A DNA stretch of 21,051 nucleotides from Reyranella sp. (lineage in GTDB: Bacteria > Pseudomonadota > Alphaproteobacteria > Reyranellales > Reyranellaceae). This document shows, piece by piece, positions 14,958-21,051 of the stretch. A program made the position numbers and the translations under genes. The stretch is from NCBI GenBank assembly GCA_016780605.1, contig JADHLS010000005.1, forward strand, positions 1 through 21,051, in the 5' to 3' direction. Below the pieces are notes generated by a model. The model was given only the letters and a program-made list of their open reading frames with translations, made no database searches and was not told the DNA's origin. Every line of letters starts with the position of its first letter. The stretch's first letter is position 1.

Positions 14958-17900
14958 ATGGTCGACACATCTGGCGCAGAAAACCCGCAGGACTACGGCC
15001 TGTCCGACGAACAGGCGCAAGACATCGCGGTCCGATACAGGCTTGGTCCGTCGCAGTTCAGGCAGCAAAGCGAGCAACTGCAGCGACGGATACTGTCGCG
15101 CATCCGCTTTGGCGACCTGCCCCAGCAACGCGCCGAGTTCGTCGCGCGCTTCCATCGTGGCGATAACAACGAGATCGCGCCGGACGGTTACACCCGAGCC
15201 GCCAACCGGCTTCACCAGCTGCGGACCGCTACGCCGACATCCGCGTTGCGTGGGCGGGTCGCCCGGATGTCGGCCGGTCCGCTGCCGCCGGCAACACCGC
15301 CGATGGTTTTGGAGCCGACGGCGGGCCTTGCGCCTAACAATACCGGCTGGACCTCGCTCGGCCCCGGCAATATCGGCGGCCGCATCCGGTCGATCCTGAT
15401 CAATCCGACCAATGCCCAGAACATCTATATCGGCAGCGTCGGCGGCGGCGTCTGGATCACCACCGACGGCGGTCAGAACTGGCAACCGGCAGACGATCTC
15501 ATGGCCAATCTCGCGGTCTGCTCGATGGCCTCGGTGCCCAACAGTCCGACGACGATCTACGCCGGCACCGGCGAGGGCTACTACAACGGCGACGCAATCC
15601 AGGGCAACGGCATCTTCAAGACGACCGACGGTTGGGTCTGGCAGCAGCTCGCGAGCACAAAGGCGACCGCCGGCAACACCGACTTCCTGTGGGTCAACGG
15701 CATCGCCGTCAACAACGACGGCACCGTCATTCTCGCCGGCACGAGGAATGGCATCTTCCGCTCGACCGACGGCGGCGCGACGTGGAGCAATCGCAAGTCG
15801 GCCGAGGTCGGCAACATCCTGTTCAATCCGACCGACAACACCAAATGTATTGCCGCGATGCTGCGAGGCGGCGGCATCTGCTACAGCACCGACGGAGGCT
15901 CGACCTGGACGCAGTCGACCTACTCGACCGGCGGTCCGACGATCGGCAGGATCCAGGTCTGCTACGCCGCAAAGGACCCCAGCATCGTCTATGCTTCGGT
16001 GCAAACCGACCAGGGCGGCGTCCCCGGGTCGCAGATCTGGCAATCGACCAACGGCGGACAGTCCTTCACCAAGAAGAACAACGCGACGAACTATCTTGGC
16101 ACGCAGGGCTGGTACGACAACATCATCTGGGCCGGCGATCCGACGAACTCGAACTTCGTCATCGTCGGCGGCGTCGACTTGTACAAGAGCACCGACGGCG
16201 GTGACACGATCTCCCAGATCAGCCTTTGGTACAAAGCGCCGGACTCAGCGCACGCCGACCACCACGTGATCCGGTCTGACCCGGGATACAACGGCACGTC
16301 CAACCAGACCGTCTACTTCGGCAATGACGGTGGTCTCTACAAGACCACCGACGTCACCACCGTCGGCACCAACGCCGATCACACCAATGGCTGGATCAGC
16401 CTCAACTCCAGGCTGCCCATCACGCAGTTCTTTTCCCTGAGTGGAAAATTCACGACAAGCGGGGGAGCGACCACGATCTCGAGCATCGTCGGCGGGGCGC
16501 AGGACAACGGGACCATGCGCTACACGCCGGCCAAAGGCGCCAACGCCTGGAACACCTGGTTTGGTGGCGACGGCGGCTACGTTGCCTCCGACGCGACCAG
16601 CGCCACCAACTACTACGGCGAGTACGTCTATCTCCAGATATGTCGCTCCACTGACACCGGGGTGAGTGCCGACTACATCTGCGGAACCTACTGGAACGGC
16701 TCGGCCTGGGCGTGGAAGCCCGCCCCCTACTCCATTCCCGATGCGCAGAACAACACCGCGCAGTTCATCGCCCCCTTCGCGCTCACCCCGACCAATGCGA
16801 ACTGCCTGCTCGGCGGTGGTCAATCGCTGTGGCGCACCAACAATCCGTTGGCGCCAAACACGTCAACGACGGGACCGGGCTGGACGTCGATCAAGCCGCC
16901 GGTTCCCGGAGCAACGGTGTCAGCTATCGCCATTGCGCCCGACCGCGGCGATCGCGTCCTGGTCGGCTACTCCAACGGTCAGATCTATCGATCCCAGAAT
17001 GCGACGAATCCGACGCCAACGTGGGATCGCGCAGATTCCGGCATCGGCGCCACCCGCATGTGCACCTCACTCGCCATCGACAAGAACGACGACGCTCGCT
17101 TCTACGCAACCTTCGGCGGTTTCCAGAGCAACAACATCTGGACCTCGGCGGATGCCGGGAACACCTGGTCGAACCTCGGCGCCTCACTGCCGCCGGCGCC
17201 GATCTATTGCGTCACGATCCATCCGCAGAATTCACAATGGCTCTATCTCGGCACCGAGACCGGCATCTTCGCTTCCGAGGATGGCGGGCGAAACTGGACG
17301 CCGAACAACCAAGGTCCCACCAACTGCCGCATCTACCAGCTGGCGTGGATGGGTAACACGCTGTGCTGCGCCTCGCACGGTCGCGGCATCTTCGCCATCG
17401 ACCTCACCATCGAGCACCAGGCCGACCTGATCGTCACCGGCGACATGGGCGGCAACCTTGTGTCCTCGAATGCCCAGACCGGCGCCAAGGCCTCAAGCTA
17501 CGCCATGACATCTGGGCAGATCACTGCCCAGCCTCTGGTCGACGGCGTGAGCGTCTATTGCGGCTATGAACAGCCGTTCAAGGCTGCCAAGTTCGCCGAC
17601 GCCCACAATCTCGCCGCCGGGCCGGCCTGGCAGACGACCTTGGGCGGCGCCGTCAATGCCACGCCGTCCCTGGTGAAGGCGATCTATCCGGGCGATCCCG
17701 ACGTGCTCTACACGATCGCAGCGGACGGCAAGCTCTACGCGCTCAATGCCTCGACCGGCGTCCAACTGTGGTTCCTCCAGGTCGTGCCATCGGGCCAGGT
17801 CGGCACGGGCGTCAACGCCTATTCCAACCAGGCCATGAACCAGTGGATCTACATCGCCACCGACAAAGGCCTCTACGCCGTCAACACCGTCACTCGCACG

Positions 17901-18461
17901 GTCGGCTGGAGCGCGCCCTATGTCTGCAAGGCGCCGCCATTGCTGGCGTCGAACACCGTGTTCGCGCCGACGCAGAGCGGGAAAATCTATTCCGTCCAGG
18001 CACGCACCGGCACCGAGAACTGGAACTACGACACTGGCAACGTCGTCGGGTCGACTCCGGTCTGGGTGCTGGGCAGCGTCATCGCCGGCAACCAGGGCGG
18101 GCGCCTGGTCGGCCTCGACTACAACACAGGCGCGCTGCAGTTCAGCCAGACCTTCGCCGGCGAGCAGATCGATGCCATCGCCGCCGATGGGAACGAGATC
18201 TACTTCGCTGGCAACGCCGTGAACGGTCATCTCTATGCCTATCAGGTCAACATCAGCGCCACGCCCCGTAGCATCTCGCAGACTTGGGCCGTCAGCCTGT
18301 CGCTGGGGGCCGCCAGACCGCCGCAGATCGTCGGCACGTCGCTCTACCTGACGACGACGAACGGTAAGCTGCAGGCCTTTAGTACGACCAACGGTGCGAG
18401 CTTATGGCAGCAAACCCTGCCGCGCGTTGCCCTGGCTGCACCCAGCCTGGTCTACGCGTGA
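14958..18461 (+). CDS. Giant double-propeller protein: Asp-box (BNR/sialidase-type) repeats followed by PQQ/BamB-like repeats
   Basis: 1167 aa, starting at an ATG with GGAGGG 5 nt upstream. The N-terminal ~100 residues are Gln/Arg-rich and probably helical (ILSRIRFGDLPQQRAEFVARF). From about 125 to 800 come Asp-box motifs of the type S/T-x-D-G-G-x-T-W at roughly 168-175, 222-228, 269-276, 310-317, 363-370, 411-418, 730-737 and 773-780; these occur in sialidases, Vps10/sortilin and photosystem-assembly Ycf48-like propellers. From about 815 to the end the sequence switches to PQQ/BamB-like blades: LYALNASTGVQLWFLQV, LYAVNTVTRTVGW, IYSVQARTGTENWNYDTG, LQAFSTTNGASLWQQ. No sialidase FRIP motif, signal peptide or membrane helix was seen, so catalysis is not supported; a binding or scaffold role is more likely. 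It is followed 39 nt later by the VWA gene. Confidence 0.88.
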   Translation: MVDTSGAENPQDYGLSDEQAQDIAVRYRLGPSQFRQQSEQLQRRILSRIRFGDLPQQRAEFVARFHRGDNNEIAPDGYTRAANRLHQLRTATPTSALRGRVARMSAGPLPPATPPMVLEPTAGLAPNNTGWTSLGPGNIGGRIRSILINPTNAQNIYIGSVGGGVWITTDGGQNWQPADDLMANLAVCSMASVPNSPTTIYAGTGEGYYNGDAIQGNGIFKTTDGWVWQQLASTKATAGNTDFLWVNGIAVNNDGTVILAGTRNGIFRSTDGGATWSNRKSAEVGNILFNPTDNTKCIAAMLRGGGICYSTDGGSTWTQSTYSTGGPTIGRIQVCYAAKDPSIVYASVQTDQGGVPGSQIWQSTNGGQSFTKKNNATNYLGTQGWYDNIIWAGDPTNSNFVIVGGVDLYKSTDGGDTISQISLWYKAPDSAHADHHVIRSDPGYNGTSNQTVYFGNDGGLYKTTDVTTVGTNADHTNGWISLNSRLPITQFFSLSGKFTTSGGATTISSIVGGAQDNGTMRYTPAKGANAWNTWFGGDGGYVASDATSATNYYGEYVYLQICRSTDTGVSADYICGTYWNGSAWAWKPAPYSIPDAQNNTAQFIAPFALTPTNANCLLGGGQSLWRTNNPLAPNTSTTGPGWTSIKPPVPGATVSAIAIAPDRGDRVLVGYSNGQIYRSQNATNPTPTWDRADSGIGATRMCTSLAIDKNDDARFYATFGGFQSNNIWTSADAGNTWSNLGASLPPAPIYCVTIHPQNSQWLYLGTETGIFASEDGGRNWTPNNQGPTNCRIYQLAWMGNTLCCASHGRGIFAIDLTIEHQADLIVTGDMGGNLVSSNAQTGAKASSYAMTSGQITAQPLVDGVSVYCGYEQPFKAAKFADAHNLAAGPAWQTTLGGAVNATPSLVKAIYPGDPDVLYTIAADGKLYALNASTGVQLWFLQVVPSGQVGTGVNAYSNQAMNQWIYIATDKGLYAVNTVTRTVGWSAPYVCKAPPLLASNTVFAPTQSGKIYSVQARTGTENWNYDTGNVVGSTPVWVLGSVIAGNQGGRLVGLDYNTGALQFSQTFAGEQIDAIAADGNEIYFAGNAVNGHLYAYQVNISATPRSISQTWAVSLSLGAARPPQIVGTSLYLTTTNGKLQAFSTTNGASLWQQTLPRVALAAPSLVYA

Positions 18462-18500
18462 GATATCCGACCAGTCATCTTCCGACCGCTGGAGGAGATC

Positions 18501-19826
18501 ATGACCAACGCTAGCGTCGTCGTATGTATGGATGCATCCGGTTCCATGTCGCAACGCGGCTATTTCCAGCCGGCTCAGACCGACGCGGCCACTTTCGTCA
18601 ACATCATGCAGACAGGCGATTCGCTGGGCGTCACCGGCTTCAGCAACAACGCATGGATTTCCTATCCATCGTCGTCAGGTTCCGTCGGCGTGATCTCGTC
18701 GCAAAACGACCAGAACACAGCCACCGCTGCGATCATGGCGATGCGAACCATCGACATGACGAACATGTCGGCCGGTCTCGCGACCAGCGCCGGCATGCTA
18801 ACCAGCGCCGCGACGCCCAAGGCCATTGTCATGTTGTCGGATGGCCAATGGAATATGGGAACGGATCCGACCAAGAACCTGCCATCGGTGCCCGTCTATA
18901 CCATCGCCCTCGGCAACAACGGCCAAGTGCAGACCCTGCAGCAGATCGCCTCCGGTACGGGCGGCACGTTCCACCTGTCTCCCACGCCATTCGACCTCGC
19001 GGACATCTACAATGAGATCATCGGCCAGACCAACGTCGCGAACGTGGTCGCCAACAACAAACGCAGCGTCAATCAGAACACATTCTGGGTGCTGCCCGGG
19101 ACCGTCGCGCAGGGCACGTCCGAGGCGACCTTCAGCGTGAGCTGGACCAACTGGGCCGTCAGCTACACGTCCGGCATGCCTGTGGGAAACCAGGTCAACG
19201 TGACGCTGCAAGACCCGTCCGGCGGCCCGGCCTCGGCGACGCCCACTGCAGTCGGCAACGGCTTCGTCGTCTTCAAGGTCCAGAATCCCGCGTCCGGAAT
19301 ATGGAAGGCCGCGATCTGGTCTTCTGCGAGCGGCACGCTCGGCACCTCCGGCGGCATCTTCGACCCGCAATTGACCGCCAAGCTCCAGGTCGAGGCCCCG
19401 ATGTCGGCCCAGGTCGGCAACCCTGTCGCGCTCAGCGCCCGGGTGGTCGACGCCGACGGATCGCCGGTGTCCAATGTCAGCGTATCGGCGACCCTCGAGG
19501 CGCCCTCGATGGATCCCGACCAAGCGGTCAAGAACCACCGCTCCCGGCTCGACGCGTTGCCGCGGTCGAAAGAGTCTAAGGAGGAATCTGACAATGTACG
19601 CATGCTGGCGCTGCAGATGCAGGTCGGCCCCGGCGAACTGCTCCTGCCGTACGAGCAGGCGCCGTTGTTCGGCGAGGCCACCGGCAACGGCGACCGCCGT
19701 TTCGCCTTCACGCCCAAGCACAAAGGCGGCCACATTGTTCGTCTCGAGGCAAGCGGACACTCGGCCAAGAGCAATCGCGACTTCAGCCTGACCCGACGCA
19801 TCTCGGTGTGGGCCGATCGCAAATAA
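18501..19826 (+). CDS. VWA-domain protein with C-terminal Ig-like beta domain
   Basis: 441 aa. The von Willebrand factor A domain begins almost at residue 1: VVVCMDASGSMS gives the MIDAS DxSxS (Asp11, Ser13, Ser15), with Thr87 in DMTNMSAGL and Asp114 in VMLSDG completing the metal site, so metal-dependent ligand binding looks intact. The VWA fold ends near 180. Residues about 190-290 form a beta-rich region (WVLPGTVAQGTSEATFSVSW). From about 291 a bacterial Ig/macroglobulin-like domain follows (LTAKLQVEAPM, VALSARVVDADGSPVSNVSV), overall reminiscent of CLCA-type VWA proteins. There is no signal peptide. GGAGGAG lies just upstream of the ATG. It is the last gene of the cassette, 39 nt after the double-propeller gene, and converges with hisC. 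Confidence 0.88.
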   Translation: MTNASVVVCMDASGSMSQRGYFQPAQTDAATFVNIMQTGDSLGVTGFSNNAWISYPSSSGSVGVISSQNDQNTATAAIMAMRTIDMTNMSAGLATSAGMLTSAATPKAIVMLSDGQWNMGTDPTKNLPSVPVYTIALGNNGQVQTLQQIASGTGGTFHLSPTPFDLADIYNEIIGQTNVANVVANNKRSVNQNTFWVLPGTVAQGTSEATFSVSWTNWAVSYTSGMPVGNQVNVTLQDPSGGPASATPTAVGNGFVVFKVQNPASGIWKAAIWSSASGTLGTSGGIFDPQLTAKLQVEAPMSAQVGNPVALSARVVDADGSPVSNVSVSATLEAPSMDPDQAVKNHRSRLDALPRSKESKEESDNVRMLALQMQVGPGELLLPYEQAPLFGEATGNGDRRFAFTPKHKGGHIVRLEASGHSAKSNRDFSLTRRISVWADRK

Positions 19827-19839
19827 GGCCTGGCACGGA

Positions 19840-19855
19840 TGGCGCTGGTGCGCCA
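19840..19855. terminator. Short hairpin between convergent VWA and hisC genes
   Basis: TGGCGC (19840-19845) pairs with GCGCCA (19850-19855) around a TGGT loop within the 38-nt gap between two convergent stop codons. It has no T-tract on either side, so it would be a weak bidirectional terminator at most. Confidence 0.3.
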
Positions 19856-19864
19856 ACGCCTCCT

Positions 19865-20926
19865 CTATCGGGTCTTCAGGATGTCGGCGAGCGCCGCCAC
19901 CAGCCGGGTTGTGTCGTCTGCGGTCCCGACCGTGATGCGAAGCCAAGGCGCCGTGCGCGGTTTGTTGAAGTGCCTTACCAGGACCGCGCGATCCCGCAGC
20001 GCCGAGGCGAGCTCCGCCCCGCCCCGCGCCGGGTGCCGCGCGAAGACGAAGTTCGTGGCTGACGGCAGGACGACGAAGCCCAGCTTCGCGAGCTCCCGCG
20101 CCATCGCCTCGCGTCCGGCGACGACCCGGGCGCAGGTCTCGCGGAAATAGGCATCGTCGCGCAGCGACGCGGTCGCACCCGCTTGGGCGATGCGGCCGAG
20201 CGGGTATGAATTGAAGCTGTCCTTCACGCGGGTCAGCGCCTCGACCAGCCCCGCATCGCCCAGCGCATAGCCAACGCGCAGGCCGGCCAGCGCGCGCGAC
20301 TTGGACATGGTCTGCACGACCAGCAGGTTGGGATGACGCGCGATCAACGGCACCGCGCTCTCGCCACCGAAATCGACGTAGGCCTCGTCGACCAGCACCG
20401 GGATGTCGCGGTGCTCTTCGAGCAGCCGGGCGATCTCCGCGCGCGGCAAGGCGATGCCGGTCGGCGCGTTGGGATTGGCGAATACGATCGCCCCCGCCTC
20501 GCGCCGGTAGTCCTCGACGCGCTGCCGCAGGTCGTCGTCCAGCGGGACGGTCTCGTAGGCAACGCCGAACAGTTGTGCCCACACCGGATAGAAGCTGTAG
20601 GTGACATCGGGAAACAGCAGCGGCTTGGCCTGCTTCAGCAGCGCCACGAACGCATGGGCGATCACCTCGTCCGAACCGTTGCCGACGAACACCTGCTCGG
20701 GCTTCACGCCGTGATGTGCAGCAAGCGCCGCGCGCAACTCCGTGGCCTCGGGATCGGGATAGAGCCGCAGAGAGCCGGCCGCGGCCTGCATCGCCTCGAC
20801 GGCGCGGGGCGACGGGCCAAACGGGCTTTCGTTGGTGTTGAGCTTCACCAGATCGGCGATGCGCGGCTGCTCGCCCGGCACATAGGGCGAAAGCTCGCGC
20901 GCGGTCTGGCTCCAGAACGGGTTCAT
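19865..20926 (-). CDS. hisC: Histidinol-phosphate aminotransferase
   Basis: 353 aa, the standard HisC length. It transfers an amino group from glutamate to imidazole-acetol phosphate in histidine synthesis; alphaproteobacterial members often also transaminate aromatic 2-oxo acids. Motifs: KLNTNESPFGPSP near the N-terminus (the HisC substrate segment), NGSDEVI at 83-89, ANPNAPTG at 150-157, DEAYVDF at 180-186, and the PLP lysine Lys209 in TMSKSRALAGLRVGY. The distal arginine is likely in PWLRITVG near the C-terminus. The Shine-Dalgarno before the ATG at 20926 is weak. The next upstream gene ends 46 nt away on the same strand, so co-transcription is possible. No other his genes are in the window. 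Confidence 0.95.
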   Translation of the reverse strand: MNPFWSQTARELSPYVPGEQPRIADLVKLNTNESPFGPSPRAVEAMQAAAGSLRLYPDPEATELRAALAAHHGVKPEQVFVGNGSDEVIAHAFVALLKQAKPLLFPDVTYSFYPVWAQLFGVAYETVPLDDDLRQRVEDYRREAGAIVFANPNAPTGIALPRAEIARLLEEHRDIPVLVDEAYVDFGGESAVPLIARHPNLLVVQTMSKSRALAGLRVGYALGDAGLVEALTRVKDSFNSYPLGRIAQAGATASLRDDAYFRETCARVVAGREAMARELAKLGFVVLPSATNFVFARHPARGGAELASALRDRAVLVRHFNKPRTAPWLRITVGTADDTTRLVAALADILKTR

Positions 20927-20972
20927 CGAGGCATCCGGAGTCGGTTGAGCGCCGGCTTATGCCATTGGCCGA

Positions 20973-21050
20973 TCACAAGGTCGAGCGGCCGTTCAAGCCC
21001 ACCTTGGCGTAATAGGCGTCCATGGCATTTATGTCGCCCTTCTTGAAGAA
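20973..21050 (-). CDS. C-terminal end of an unidentified gene (3' end only, truncated by window)
   Basis: On the minus strand a frame enters from the right edge and ends in TGA at 20973-20975 after 25 codons. The tail contains KKGDINAMDAYYAKVGLNG, which looks like ordinary protein sequence, and its position 46 nt before hisC on the same strand fits a shared operon. The family cannot be recognised from this fragment. Confidence 0.5.
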   Translation of the reverse strand, partial: FFKKGDINAMDAYYAKVGLNGRSTL

Positions 21051-21051
21051 A

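Noticed and set aside
14958..17400. Calling the Asp-box protein a sialidase.
   Set aside because: Asp-boxes are shared by many propellers; the FRIP motif and the arginine triad could not be identified.
19578..19604. A perfect AAGGAGG inside the VWA gene followed by ATG codons, possibly an internal gene start.
   Set aside because: The ATG at good distance (19594) is out of frame and yields a short Cys/Arg-rich shadow. The in-frame ATG (19602) is 17 nt away, too far for normal initiation.
18798..20582. A 594-codon minus-strand open frame spanning the VWA gene and hisC.
   Set aside because: Its first part is hisC in a wrong frame and the rest is antisense to the VWA gene.

Overview
This window looks like a chromosomal segment of a GC-rich alphaproteobacterium. 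The evidence is the high GC content, the gene order aminotransferase, homoserine dehydrogenase, class II fructose bisphosphatase with recJ nearby, a class I PHA synthase and a tRNA-Glu with an encoded CCA. A Rhodospirillales/Rhizobiales-type host (for example Reyranella-like) is plausible, but that is inference and the sequence alone cannot settle it. No phage genes, transposases, CRISPR arrays or rRNA genes were seen.

Layout. Bases 2-1532 (+) hold the end of an MscS-type channel gene, a four-helix membrane protein 15 nt downstream, and an exported protein of unknown function. A tRNA-Glu(TTC) on the minus strand (1553-1628) precedes recJ (1674-3494, minus). Bases 3557-5197 (+) are a run of small cytosolic genes: a STAS-like protein, a small wHTH-like protein, a zinc-ribbon protein and an AlkB-family dioxygenase that overlaps the zinc-ribbon gene. 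Facing it is a closely spaced minus-strand series (11219 down to 5202): an OmpA-family lipoprotein with a very long Pro/Ala-rich linker, an AlaC/DapL-type aminotransferase, hom, glpX and a small exported protein. Its intergenic distances are 13 to 37 nt, so it is probably one operon. Divergent from it is phaC (11418-13232, +), the polyhydroxybutyrate polymerase.

After phaC comes a palindromic REP-like element and a pocket of clearly lower GC (24 G/C in the 60 bases 13321-13380). This pocket carries one convincing small membrane protein gene on the minus strand, with its own promoter-like sequence and Shine-Dalgarno, and one doubtful ORF.

Bases 13852-19826 (+) are the most unusual part: three consecutive same-strand genes encoding a propeller-like protein (340 aa), a 1167-aa double-propeller protein (Asp-box/BNR repeats followed by PQQ/BamB-like repeats) and a 441-aa von Willebrand factor A protein with an intact MIDAS. 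None has a recognisable signal peptide, although these folds are usually extracytoplasmic. I could not match this trio to a described system. The window closes with hisC (minus) and the last 25 codons of an unidentified minus-strand gene.

Functionally the window combines core metabolism (Thr/Met branch of aspartate metabolism, gluconeogenesis, histidine, PHB storage) and repair (RecJ, AlkB) with envelope proteins and one accessory-looking cassette.
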